Of a stretch of 64,000 bases of DNA, positions 45,301-57,100 are shown one piece after another. The translations under genes and the position numbers were made by a program. The notes below the pieces were generated by a model. The model had not been told where the DNA came from. It ran no database searches and saw nothing but the letters and a program-made list of their open reading frames with translations. Origin of the DNA: Diphasiastrum complanatum (taxonomy: Eukaryota > Streptophyta > Lycopodiopsida > Lycopodiales > Lycopodiaceae); assembly GCA_029204225.1 (NCBI GenBank), contig CM055110.1, positions 21,310,988-21,374,987 of the forward strand. Direction: 5' to 3'. The first letter of the stretch is position 1; the number at the start of each line of letters is the position of its first letter.

Positions 45301-45464
45301 GGCCACGCCTCCTCCCTCCCAATTTCCCCTCCCTCTCTCTCTCGCGCGCCTATAGCCCTCCTGCGCCAGAATATTTCGTACAATATTCCCTATGGATATT
45401 TCCAGGAATATTCCTTGCCATTTGCTGTAGGCTGATATTCCAAGGAATATTCTAGCCATCCTGA

Positions 45465-46178
45465 GGAACATCTTTAAAAATACAAGCAAGATATGATTTA
45501 AACGTAGAACTTTCCCATCAAGTTTAGGCTTTTACTTTATCTGTAATGGCTTAAGATATTCAGTTCTAAGTTTAAACTGCCATGGGCACTACACATAGAT
45601 ATGTAGTTTCCAGTTATTTCAAGCTTTGTAAAAGTTAGTCACAAAGGTCCATTGGGGGTTTGTCCCATGGCACCAGTATGATTCAAAGTTAAGTTAGTCT
45701 ATGCGGCTTACTTGTCCCACAATGCATTTCTGTAAGTGACCACCACTCCAAGTATAAATAGGAGTGGAAGAGTCCATTTTCGAGAAGAACCTCATTTGCA
45801 ATACATGCTTATCTTTCTCTCTGAGTGTTCTCCCTTGTGTGGTTTCATGTATTGTGTTATTTCACATTGTATTGTACAGTATTGATCTTGCAACAAGTTA
45901 AGTTAATCCAGGCCCTCCATTTTCTAGTAGGGTAAGCCTTAGAGGAGGAGATTTAGTTTAGGGTTTTATCATTTAGGTTAAGCCATCATTTGTAGTTTTT
46001 AAGGAGAGAAAAGAGAGAAGAGTGGATCTTACCGCTCAGGATACTCATCATGCTCATTATCGTCTTCCCATCCTCTTGCTCAAGCTAGTTGAAGAAGCCA
46101 TAGCGTAGACTAGTTGGGAGACGGCCATAGTCATGCTAGATGGAGCCATAGCCGACGGAGGATGCTGAAGATCCAACA
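45465..46178 (+). repeat. 5' LTR of gypsy D
   Basis: From GGAACATCTTTAAAAATAC to GATCCAACA. Contains AGTATAAATAGGAGTGG (about 45751), a likely TATA box for element transcription, then CTCTCTGAGTGTTCTCC. Confidence 0.9.
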
Positions 46179-46194
46179 TTGGCGCCATTGCCGC
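46179..46194 (+). other. Primer-binding site of gypsy D
   Basis: TTGGCGCCATTGCCGC directly after the 5' LTR, the same type as in gypsy C. Confidence 0.75.
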
Positions 46195-46489
46195 TCTTTT
46201 CTCGTTTTCCCTATGCTCATCAAGTTCTTGCTTGCTATTTTTGCTTGTTGCTTTGCATCCTACTTGCTGTTAGCATCCTTTTTTTTTGCTGTTTGCATCT
46301 TCCTTTATCATCTTTGCTAAGTTTTTAGGGTTTTTAGGATCTTTACTCTTTTTAGCCGTCGTTTTTCTCAGCCTTCTTTAGCCATCGTTTTTAGGCCTCC
46401 TTCGTGTATTTGCTCAGCAATCGTCATAAAGCTTGAAGGTGAATCGGATGCAAAAAAGCTTGGAGGCACGCGTTTTTGAAAAATTTTCA

Positions 46490-46870
46490 GGCACACGTTT
46501 TATGTTTTGAGCAGGGTTTGAGCAACCACCAGCGAGTTGGAGTAGCCATCAGCCTGTTTGAGCACCCATCAGCCACATTTTGAGCATTGTTGGAGCTCCA
46601 CGCACTTTTAGCAGGGTTAGTCGTATTCCACAAAGCCCATCAGCCGCGTTTGGTGAGTTTTGAGCAGGGTTTTGAGCATCGCCAGTTCTGCCTTTCCAGA
46701 CTCTGCCTTTCCAGAGTCTACATCAGAGTGTTTTGAGCAGGTTTTGCTTTCCACAAGGCCACCAGCCGCGTGCCACAAGGCCACCAGTTGCACCAGCCGC
46801 GTTCTACAAGGGCACCAGCCGTGTTTCACAAGGCCATCAGCAAGCGTTTTGAGCAGGTTTCATTTCCTTG
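46490..46870 (+). repeat. ACCAGCCGCGT / TTTTGAGCAGG word array in the gypsy D leader
   Basis: CCA(C)CAGCC(G)CGT, CACAAGGCCACCAG and TTTTGAGCAGG each recur several times at irregular spacing between 46500 and 46860. It precedes the GAGTCAT array. Confidence 0.7.
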
Positions 46871-46996
46871 CTCGTCTGGCTCTTTCCAGCGTCAGTTTTG
46901 CGTTGGATTGCTCGTCTGGCTCTTTCCAACGTCACAGTGATCTGCATCTCTGACCTGCTCAGAAGCCAATTCTCACACATCAAGGGAGATATGTAC

Positions 46997-47360
46997 GAGT
47001 CATCTGCGAGTCATTTTTTGCGAGTCATTTTCAAGTACGAGTCATCTGCGAGTACGAGTCATCTGTGAGTACGAGTCATCTCCCACCCTTGCACGAGTCA
47101 TTTGCGAGTCATTTTTTTTTGCGAGTCATCTTCTGTATGAGTCATCTGCGAGTACGAGTCATTTTTTCTGCGAGTCATCTTATGTACGAGTCATCTACGA
47201 GTCATCTTCTGTACGAGTCATCTGCGAGTACGAGTCATCTCCCACCCTTGCACTGAACACGCCTGTGTGAGTCATAAATTTCTTTGAACGAGTCATTTTT
47301 CATTGTGTGCGAGTAAGTTCCCGTGTCTGTGCGAGTCATTCCCCTGTCTCTGCGAGTCAT
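46997..47360 (+). repeat. GAGTCAT array in the gypsy D leader (20 copies in 364 bp)
   Basis: GAGTCAT occurs 20 times, mostly as (A/G)CGAGTCAT(C/T)T with variable spacers. A longer unit GTACGAGTCATCTCCCACCC recurs at about 47068 and 47229. Spacing is irregular (about 13 to 40 bp). The reverse complement ATGACTC resembles the GCN4/bZIP core. No protein frame is conserved across it. Confidence 0.9.
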
Positions 47361-47943
47361 TCCCTGATTCTCGTCAGCCACAAGAGTACTCGAGGAGGTA
47401 TACATATATATTCATAAAAAAAAAAACAAATAAAAAAATAATAATAAAAAAAAATTCCTAAATTAGTCCAAACCGGTGACATAAGTTACTCGCTCACCAC
47501 ATTTTGGGCCTCCACTGATCATAGTTGATAACTTTTATTAGTGGGCGCGTACGTTATTCACACAGATTCTCGACATAGAAGAAATTGTCGCCTAAGAGAA
47601 AAGTCATACCACTTGTGTGCATTTCTTGAAAAACCTTGACCATTTTGTCTTGTGGCATCTTAACTCTGTTCACTCTCCAATTTAGCATCAATCCTTGCCA
47701 ATGCAATGATGATGGCTATGCATACCTCTAATCTGACGGTTCTCACCACCCATCCTTGTACATAGCCATCACACCGAAGCAATCCAATAGTACTTATTCT
47801 AGCTGGGAGAGGCCTTAGACACCTCCAGTAGGAAACGCCTTGGATGTGCACTAGCAGGAAGCCATAGAGTAAGCAAGAAAACGATTGCACCCTCGCCCCA
47901 TACACCACCGTTTTAAAGAGTAGTGACACCCGCTTAGATCAAG

Positions 47944-49137
47944 ATGCAAGGCCCCTGGAATCCACCACGGGTAGAGAAGATAATACCCTGGATAGATGCG
48001 CCAAAGTACAACGAGGAATCAGACCCAATAAGATTCCTCCAGAATTTCGACAACACTTATAAGTTTAATGGTGACAGCTCTGAAACCAAAAAGGTGAGGC
48101 TGTTCCCTATGATTCTTCAAGGCGACGCCAAGGAATGATTTTTAAACCTTGAAGGCCCGAACAACACGTCTTGGGAGACCATCACTGCAGCACTCATCAA
48201 AAGGTTTCCAAGCTCACCCAAAGCCCTTTTATCCAATTGACTCAAATCAAGATGTGAAGCAAAGAATCAGTACGCACCTACATCGAGCACTTCAACCGTC
48301 TTAAAGTAGACTGTGTCGATGATAAAATCACTGAGAAAATGGCCATTAAATTATTCCTAGTCAGGTTACCCAAGGCCATCATGAGAGAACCCGTAGACTC
48401 TTACATGACGCTAAAGGACGTGATGGATGATGTCATCCGAGAAGAAGATGAAGGGTCTGACGAGGATTACAATTATCACGAGAAAAAGGGTAAGGGCTGG
48501 CTAAACACGAGACTTCACGTATTGAAGAATCCGCCTCAACTATCACGATCGATATCCTTCAGCATCTAGAAGGTTGGTAATGAGCGCACCAAGCACAAAT
48601 GGAGAAGTTGACCTCAGAGTTCCAAAATGCTAAAGGATGTGGCCGAAAAGACCTTCCCTATCCATGGAAATATATGGTGCCCTGTGTGTGCTCAACGCCA
48701 TATTGCCAACGCGTGCCCACATGCAAGAACGTACTATCAGCAGGCACCACGACCGTTGTACCATTCGTACAGACCACCTAGACCTACGAATTACGCACCG
48801 AACTACACTGCCAATGCATCCGCGCAGAGGCCAGGACAATACCAACCAAGGCCAATAGGCCCAATTTTTCATCAATCTCGATCCTTTGTTTCTATGAACC
48901 ATCCTACACCACTTTTACATTCTGAACCAGAGTCTTCTTATCCAAGGCCGATCGCTCCCCATCCAATACAACAGTCTTTTGTAGAGAGTCAACATATTGC
49001 TACATCGTCTATCACACAAGTTGATTCCGACTACATAGACCCAGCGATGTATTGTATAGAAGATACCAATGTGCCTGATCATCAAGTTAGATACCATTTG
49101 CACCTTACTAAAATTAGTAGTCTTAGATGTGTCTAGG
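47944..49137 (+). pseudogene. gypsy D gag with short-spaced zinc motif
   Basis: Starts MQGPWNPPRVEKIIPW and continues APKYNEESDPIRFLQNFDN (capsid start). A stop at about 48138 and frameshifts follow (MAIKLFLVRLPKAIMREPVD at 48339-48569). A third frame from about 48627 holds CPVCAQRHIANAC, a CX2CX3HX4C motif one residue shorter than a standard knuckle, then a Pro/Tyr/Gln-rich tail. Role in family: particle formation and RNA packaging. Broken, but its blocks are in order. Confidence 0.78.
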
Positions 49138-50694
49138 CTCGTCTAGTCTTACTGATTCTTTTGTCATCCACGAATACATAGTTGCTTCTGATCCAAGATT
49201 ACAGTTACATCCTATCTAGCAATTACGTAAGGTCTATCTTAAACATCATTCATAGATAAGACCGAGAATGTACCACCTCAGATCTGTGTCTTCGTTACGT
49301 CTCTATGACCAAGCAATTGATATCATACCCTGGAGCCAAGTTTTGAGCTACCGCCTGATGAATCATGAGTTTTGTGTCTAGATGGTATCCCGTATGTTTT
49401 ATCTGAGTGAAAGTAATCTAAGACATAATTGGCTTATTGCATGCTACGTAAATGTTATATGTTATCAATTGTTTTTCTTTTGTAACACTGTAACTATGGC
49501 CTTGTGCCAAGTTCGATACTGGATTGCAAGAGTTTGGTCTGAGAGTGTCATGCAAATCCTTCTATAGATTTATCTGCTACAATTTTTCATTTTTTCTCTT
49601 ATTTCAAGTTTTGACCTGTCAACTATGTCGTTTGTTGCTACCTGTTTGTTTGTTCTATTGTTGTATGGTTTGGTGTGTTTTCTTTTGCAGCAACACTATA
49701 GGTGACATTTCATCAACAATTTTATTCTATCTCTACAGTTGCAGTATCACACGAATTTTCATTGGGATATATCTCTACATCTTTACCAATGATTTCAACA
49801 ACTTTCAATATGAACAAAAAGAGCAGTCAAGGACTTCAACAAAAAATGCTCAGTTTGGCAACAAAACGAGCATCTTATCAGACTGCAACCATGATCTAGC
49901 AAAAGATCCATCTTCCCAACAAGATGGAATATCCGCGACAACACCAACACCGCCATTCGCAATAAGTAGTTGGTTTTACGTAAGCGCTATAATATCCACG
50001 CTTTTCCAATTGCCTCACCGTGGCCATCAAATCATCAATAAAGTGGCAGCTTGTACCAGTGAAGGGCTCTCAAGTCACATCAAAGGCAAAATCTATGTGC
50101 AAACCAACGCAGACGACAAGTGTTCCTACCAATGCCAACAACGATGCTTCATTGGCAAAATGTATATTGAGCAGTGGTATTTGTGTCTCAAGACCATACT
50201 ACCACTGTTGTACATCATCCATTCGATCATCTATGGAGGCCGCAATAAACACAAGTCATCACTGAGTGCAATCTCGTAGGCTCACGTAAACTGAAGGACT
50301 CTCAAGTCAATCAGAGATTGAAGTTATGAGCACACAACCTCAATGACAAAGTTATTTTCAAAGGCGAGCAATGATAATTTCGTGGAGAATTGTACAAAGA
50401 GCATTGGTTATATTATGGAGAAATATGGAAAACCACACATTACTTATCTCATTCCTTTTTTTCCATCCATTCATTCCCTCATATTCCACCATATGGTCAA
50501 TCTTGAAACTTCATCTCACTTCTCCCATCCTTGTTTCAAGACCTCATTTCCACCCGATGGATCAATCTGAATTTGCTCTGGGTTATGAATTGAAATACTT
50601 TGTAAAGCAAACAACTCTACGATATCTACAACAGACCACTGATGTTGTTTAAAAGCTCCAAGGGAATAAAGCAAGAATGATAGAGGCTCTCACC
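49138..50694 (+). other. gypsy D 3' internal region, no recognised pol
   Basis: No protease, RT, RNase H or integrase blocks in any frame. TTTTCTTTTGCAG at about 49680-49692 looks like a splice acceptor and is followed by alternately open frames (49702-49899 and 50020-50265, for example WQLVPVKGSQVTSKAKS) that may be a decayed extra ORF. A polypurine tract before the right LTR is weak. Confidence 0.5.
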
Positions 50695-51408
50695 GGAACA
50701 TCTTTAAAAATACAAGCAGGATATGAATTAAACGTAGAACTTGCCCATCAAGTTTAGGCTTTTACTTTATCCGTAATGGCTTAAGATATTCAGTTCTAAG
50801 TTTAAACTGCCATGGGCACTGCACATAGATATGTAGTTTCCAGTTATTTCAAGCTTTGTAAAAGTTAGTCACAAAGGTCCATTGGGGGTTTGTCCCATGG
50901 CACCAGTGTGATTCAAAGTTAAGTTAGTCTATGTGGCTTACTTGTCCCATAGCGCATTTCTGTAAGTGACCACCACTCCAAGTATAAATAGGAGTGGAAG
51001 AGTCCATTTTCGAGAAAAACCTCATTTGCAATACATGCTTATCTTTCTCTCTGAGTGTTCTCCCTTGTGTGGTTTCATGTATAGTGTTACTTCACATTGT
51101 ATTGTACAGTATTGATCTTGCAACAAGTTAAGTTAATCCAAGCCCTCCATTTTCTAGTAGGGTAAGCCTTAGAGGAGGAGATTTAGTTTAGGGTTTCATC
51201 ATTTAGATTAAGCCGTCATTTGTAGTTGTTAAGGAGAGAAAAGAGAGAAGAGTGGATCTTACCCCTCAGGATACTCACCATGCTCATTATCGTCTTCCCA
51301 TCCTCTTGCTCAAGCTAGTTGGAGAAGCCATAGCGTAGACTAGTTGGGAGACTGCCATAGTCATGCTAGATGGAGCCATAGCCGACGGAGGATGCTGAAG
51401 ATCCAACA
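50695..51408 (+). repeat. 3' LTR of gypsy D
   Basis: Partner of 45465-46178, ending GATCCAACA, followed by TTCACTCTCC. Confidence 0.9.
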
Positions 51409-51469
51409 TTCACTCTCCTCCGTGCCTGAAAAAAAGTTTTCCGGTTTTTTCAAAAACTTCTAATATATT

Positions 51470-51720
51470 GGAGGTATTGGTGACAATGTTATGGTTTTGG
51501 TTGCTTCATCGGGTGTCCAAGGACATGTTCAATCATGGTGGAACATTCTTCTATGTGAGATCTGGTTAAATTTTAAAGCAGTTTATAGACAGGTCTTCAA
51601 TCGATCCGACTTCATCCAATGGTGTTCTTTGAACCAAATAACAACAGTTGCTGAGTACAACCGAAAATTCCAATAGATGGTTCCAATATTCGATTATGGA
51701 GAAGTATATCTTGTACAATG

Positions 51721-51767
<47 letters not shown>

Positions 51768-51893
51768 TTACAACCTCAATATCAGAGCATTGTAGAAAAC
51801 TATCTACAAACTACTTCTCTACAGCTTGGGTTTCGATTAAGGGAAATAATGGAATATGCATTAGACTACAAGCAACAAGAACACAAGCCTTAA
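51470..51893 (+). pseudogene. gypsy gag fragment split by a TA microsatellite (element E)
   Basis: VMVLVASSGVQGHVQSWWN, NFKAVYRQVF and TTVAEYNRKFQ, then after a frameshift a (TA)n run (51722-51764), then GLQPQYQSIVEN and EIMEYALDYKQQEHKP. Both sides are the same gag family, so the TA run grew inside the gag sequence. Non-functional. Confidence 0.8.
51722..51764. repeat. (TA)n microsatellite inside gag
   Basis: About 43 bp of pure TA between LVQC and GLQPQ codons of the gag fragment; reads as Tyr-Ile repeats. Confidence 0.95.
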
Positions 51894-53648
51894 CTGTAAG
51901 CTAAAAGAAAAGAACAATCTAAATGGTTTGAAGAAATAAAGATGCAGATACATAAATTGAGTGTATACACTAAAGCATCAGTGGATCTCGACAACCACAT
52001 GTGCATGAAAGGGAAAAAACTTCTGAAGATGAAGATGATCCTAGCAATGAGTCTGATGAGTAAAGTGACAACGACGAAGTGGATGAGCAAAGCGATGACA
52101 ATGAGTTAGATGAGCAAAGCGATGATGAAAGTCAAGTCCCAAATCCAGATATAGTTGCAGGAACAAAAGAAGTTGCAACTACAGATGGTGAAAATTAGGA
52201 TTCAGGCGAAAGTCAAGATTCAGATCAGGATGTGAAGATAATTGAACATCCTTTCAAGTTTCATTTCAACCATCAAAGTCCAGAACTTGACCTACATCAA
52301 TGCCTTAATCTGTTCAATGGACAAGCAATTATGGATCGTCAAATTGAGAATATTGCTATGCTCAAAGAAAGTCGATCAAGGCATTCACCAAACTTTCAGA
52401 ATGAGGACTATATGACACCGATATTCCATGGCTGGGAATTGAGTGGCTATTATAAGGATCTGATCTACGAACCATTCCATATTCATTTAGGAGCTTTTGA
52501 ATATTTTTATTTTTGACAACAATCTATGGGAGTCTGAGGTAAGCAACAAGGATATTGTCCGCAATAAGGAGATTTCACTATTCCAAATCAACTCATATCA
52601 ATACTCTAAATTATTGTTCGATGCCTCATGGATCCATTAGTTGAGAACTTCATGTGGCTTCCATTGGAGAACCCTATTTCTATGAATTCTCTAGAACTCA
52701 ATTGCCAATATCTAATTCATGTGCTTATCAAGAATGTATGGACGTGAATAATGATTGGGAGTCAACCAACACTCTGTCAAAAATTGACTTTAAAATATGC
52801 CAACAATTTGTATCAGTTTCTGGAGAAGTTTGCATTGCTCAATGGATGCTAACTTGATTAATCTTCTGTTGGGTAATGTTAACAATGATTGTTCATCAGT
52901 GGTTATTTGGAACAATTGAAGCATCAAATCCTTGATTCTTGGAGTGTATTTTCACTATTTGGGATTGATGATTCAAACATTCATATGAGCAACTACAAGT
53001 TTTATATTTCAAAACGAGAGTCAATTTTTGATGTCAATCAGGTCAATTATTCACAACTACATATGAATGAAGTATTGACCAAATTTGAAGAAATATATTT
53101 TGGTCAATACTATGCCTAGGATATGCTTTATCGTACGACTGAGTTTCAATATTCATGCCGACTACTTCGTATAGAGCATTTATATTTGAACAAGAATTCA
53201 TGACTACCATTGCTCATGGAAGAATTATAATGTTCTTCATCAAGTTGATTAAACAACATGGATTGGTAGCTATGATAGAAGAGCCGGATGCAAGACAAAA
53301 ACAAGAATCCAGGGGAATTGGATAAACATCCGATTTGTATGATGTCGAGGAAGTAGACAAAAGAGGATATTGCGGTGATACACTTTATCCATTCCATACA
53401 GATTGATTGCCAACAAGCAATATGGTGCTTCATCACCCTCTTCTTCGGCCATCATTTTTTCCTTCATGGGAACAAGGATTGCAGTCTGAAGCTAACAAAA
53501 TGGATTGAATTCGACAGCTTTGGATCTGTAATGAGGCAATGAACTTTTTGGACAACACATCCTCAATCATGACTACTTAACCAAGGCGATCAAGCTGATC
53601 AAACAAGCGACTTCATTTTTTAGGACAAAAATGTTTAAGGAGGGGGAG
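51894..53648 (+). mobile_element. Element E internal region up to the polypurine tract
   Basis: Begins with acidic repeats near 52020-52140 (DEDDPSNESDE, DEVDEQSDDNELDEQSDDE). Then come short frames without recognised domains (52232-52516, 52654-52857 and 52889-53119). It ends AAGGAGGGGGAG, a gypsy polypurine tract. No RT or integrase seen, so this element also lacks pol in this copy. Its 5' LTR is not in the window. Confidence 0.5.
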
Positions 53649-54100
53649 TGTCATGTTAGTAGTACATCAGTGTTTATCAGTGCATTAGAATATCCATTGT
53701 AAGCTTTGTAGGCCCAAAAGGAGCTATTAGCCTTAGGAACAAGGCGATTCTCTCTTTAGGCCCTCCAAAGTAATTAATAAGGATAATAGGCCAATAAGGG
53801 CCCAATGTAGTTTAAATAATACTTAACAAGGGCTAACTATCCCTCAAGATAGTTATGTTTAGTTAAGTGAGAGCATTGTCTATAACTAGGCAAGAGACAT
53901 CAATCTTTGGATCTTTTGGCTCATTTGCAAGTGAGAGCTTCTTGCTTTCTCCTTGTGAATATGAGCTATGGAGATCTCCTTTGCTAGGTCTCATGTGCCT
54001 TATCCACATGAATACATGCTCATATTTCCATTGCTTGTACTCTTTATTTCATTGCTAATGTGATTCAATGGATATCTTTGTGTTTCTAGCTTTCTATGGA
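53649..54100 (+). repeat. Probable 3' LTR of element E (right edge unknown)
   Basis: TGTCATGTTAGTAGTAC directly after the polypurine tract AAGGAGGGGGAG. Single copy, so the end is arbitrary; CGAATCGACA near 54565-54574 is one candidate end. Confidence 0.45.
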
Positions 54101-57100
54101 TATGTTATCTTGATTGTCTTGTTCTCTTCTTGCTTTTACTTTACTATCATTGTTATTGCTATTAGTTTTGTATTTGGCACATGACATTCATTGAGAACTA
54201 TTTATTTTGATCTATATTGCTTATAAGACACATGATTTGTGAGTCATCAAAATTCATCTATGAGAGTTGTATGCATAACGAAAAATATCCTAGGTTATTG
54301 ACTGAATTCTCGCGAGCTCATATTGGATGACAGAGTCTAACTAATATCAAGGATAACCACTGAATTTAGTTGGAATTCAAAAGAACTTTGTAATCTCTAG
54401 ATGTTGTTCTACTATGATTGTATAAATTTTATGTTGTTAGAGATGGATGTTATAATGGTTTTTAATTCTTTGGTATATTGAGTAATTCTTAATCAATTGG
54501 GAGAGTCAAGAATCTAGATCAGTCAATCTCAATTTCTTTACTCCGGTACATACTTGAGATTGTGCGAATCGACACATTTCCATTAAGTAATTGTTTACTT
54601 ATGAGAAATTTGTTTACCTTAGTGGATGAAATTCTACAATAGATTGTAGTCAAGGAATGCTTGTGTACTGTTTTCAGCTTAAAACCTTCAGTTAATTAGG
54701 AGTAGTTAAGTCTATCAAGATTGAATGGTTGCTATTTCCTTGCATTTGCTGCTAGGAATAGAGCATTTAGGGTACTCAGGACTGAGTTAAAGTCATTTTT
54801 ATCTTGATGGATCTCCTAAGAGATTTTGGTAGGATGAATTTTTGTACCTTAGTTTTTGAAAAATTCTGAATGTATTGCCACCAAGAAGCATTTATGATAG
54901 ATCTACAAGTAATTGTGGATAGTCTTGGACTATAATTGGTTGGATTTTTAACTTTTGAACATTGATTTCCAATGTAAAGTGACATTTCACCCAAAGATTT
55001 ATATAAATTGAGCTTACATGAAGGTGACGTTACTAGTTTGGAGAGAATCAGGCCCAATAAGAAAACATATCTCTTAGTGCACTTCTAAAGGTAGATATAG
55101 TACTTCAGTGCAGAGATAGATAATTTGAATTATTCCATCTCTAAGTACTTATTTGATATTGAAGTCAAACTAAGGATTGATTTTCAGGGTAAACACGAAT
55201 ACGTCAAATACATGACTAGGCTTGCGCAAACTATGGTATCCTATCGTACCACCACCTATCACCTATAGATCCGCTGCTACACCACTGGTCACCAAATCAG
55301 GTCCTCATCCATGGCTCTGTCCCTGTAACCAAGATGCCCTCATGTCCAAGCATATCCTATCCAGTAAGTCCTGAAAGCTGATTCTCATCCGTTCACCATG
55401 CTCTAAGCACAAGAGTCTACCAAGGACTCAATGAATGAATGTATACAAACCTCACCATAGGCTATACCTGAGTAGCTCGCCCAACTACCAGAGATACTGA
55501 TGATGATTTGCCTCTCCTACATCCCATGTAGGCCAAACTTCCCATGCTTGACATTGACAACTCTGATTTGACTAGTACATAGGCCTCCCACCAAGGAGCC
55601 TATCTCACCACAACATGTGACACCAACCTGGAGACAATTGTGCATATAACCATGCAGCTCACCTGATCACTCGCCAAAGTATCAGTTGTCACTCCTTGAG
55701 CAACCATCTCCATCTCTGTCGGCTCACAACCATGGGCATGTTGGATCCACATTTCAAGATATCCCTCGGAAACTATCGTAGTCATAAAACAGTGTTTTTC
55801 GAGGGTTATTTCGACATTCTTACAAAGATCTCCCCCGAGGATTATCTCGAGGGGACAAAAATTTAAAAATAAAATTTAGGGCAAAATGGAACCAGTATAC
55901 TGGCTCCATTATATTCTAAAACTTTATTCCATTCAATCCCAAGAGTCTTTCGGCACCATCTTTTATAAAGCTGGTAAGCAAAATCATTTGTTTATGATTG
56001 TCATTAAAAAAAATTGAAAAAATTTAAGTTTATATTTCATGCATTTAAAGACTAATGATACACACTTATGATTAACAAAATAGGCATACATTAATGGTTC
56101 AAGTACATAAACATATCACAAACTAAATCAATAAGCGCACATATGTGCTAGAATGAAATATCTAATTAGATCCAGCTGAGTGGGCCTTGGCATTTTGCGA
56201 GTTATGTGAGTTTCTTTCTTGCCATCATTCAGCAAAAAGATAATAATTTGGAATCTAGGTTTGTTATGCTAGATGAAGGATTCAAATATCATGATCTAAC
56301 ATAGTATGCTATATCACATGAGATTTTCCATCATGATTGGAGAAATTGAGGTGCCAATAAACAAAGAAATTTCTTGGACTACATTCTTGTATGGGTATTA
56401 CTACATTGTGTAGTGGAAACGAACCTTTTGCAAATTTGTTAAGTTGGTGTCGAGATCCCAGTTGAAAAATGGACTACATTAGCCAACAAAAGTCTTTTGT
56501 GAAGAAAGATCATATACACCTTGTGGAGGAGTGTTAGAATAGAAAGTTGTATACTGTACCTAGGATATAATGATATTGTTCTATTTTGCTTATGATTGTA
56601 AAGTGGGAGTGCATGAATGACATCTATCAATAGTAGAACTAATACTAGTCAGAAATATTAATTAGTTTCATAGATGAATGAAAAATGTCTTACATGTAGT
56701 AAAGTTGGCAAAAATGATAGTTCTAGATATACTATCATTCATTCCATCACATTTAGAGATTCTGGAGACAATAGATGGATCAAATCGTTCATCATTTTAC
56801 TCTCAATCGTGATGCTCATCTATCATTGTTCCATAAGTGTTTGATGTTGCTATTTGTGAGGGCTTGATAGTATTGTTAATTGAGTGCTTATTCCTCTTAG
56901 TTTTAGCCCATCTTTGTGAGTAAATTTCTCTCCAATCTTAGTTGACAGTTTACAAAATTGTGGATATTTGTACATGCTATTACTATTATTAATTTCTACA
57001 AGAATAAGTTATTCAAACATGGAATACACCAAATTAGTTTATCTTATTGTCTCTCTCTCATATGTGGCTAAAAATTTCCTAATGTATACTTACTAGTAGC

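Larger units (their letters stand above)
45465..51408 (+). mobile_element. Ty3/gypsy element with gag only (gypsy D, TR-GAG-like)
   Basis: LTRs 45465-46178 and 50695-51408 (714 bp each) differ at about 22 positions by eye (about 3 percent). Primer-binding site TTGGCGCCATTGCCG follows the left LTR. Contents: a 1.7-kb leader with word arrays, a gag with zinc region (47944-49137), then 1.5 kb without recognisable protease, RT, RNase H or integrase. Such gag-only elements are known in plants as TR-GAG and depend on enzymes supplied in trans. Outer LTR ends lack a clear TG and no target duplication was found, so the left edge may be off by a few bases. Confidence 0.85.

Noticed and set aside
44931-45455. 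174-codon frame rich in Phe, Ser and Pro
   Set aside because: It lies over a pyrimidine-rich repeat patch, is low-complexity, and has no domain or homologue I recognise.
46997-47360. CRISPR-like array
   Set aside because: The repeat word is only 7-9 bp, spacing is irregular, and the setting is a plant retrotransposon leader with no cas-like genes.
49524-50279. 251-codon open frame in gypsy D with a hydrophobic N-terminal half
   Set aside because: It begins with TTG, not ATG. The hydrophobic part is T-rich DNA read as Phe/Leu, competing frames are open over the same region, and no domain is recognised.
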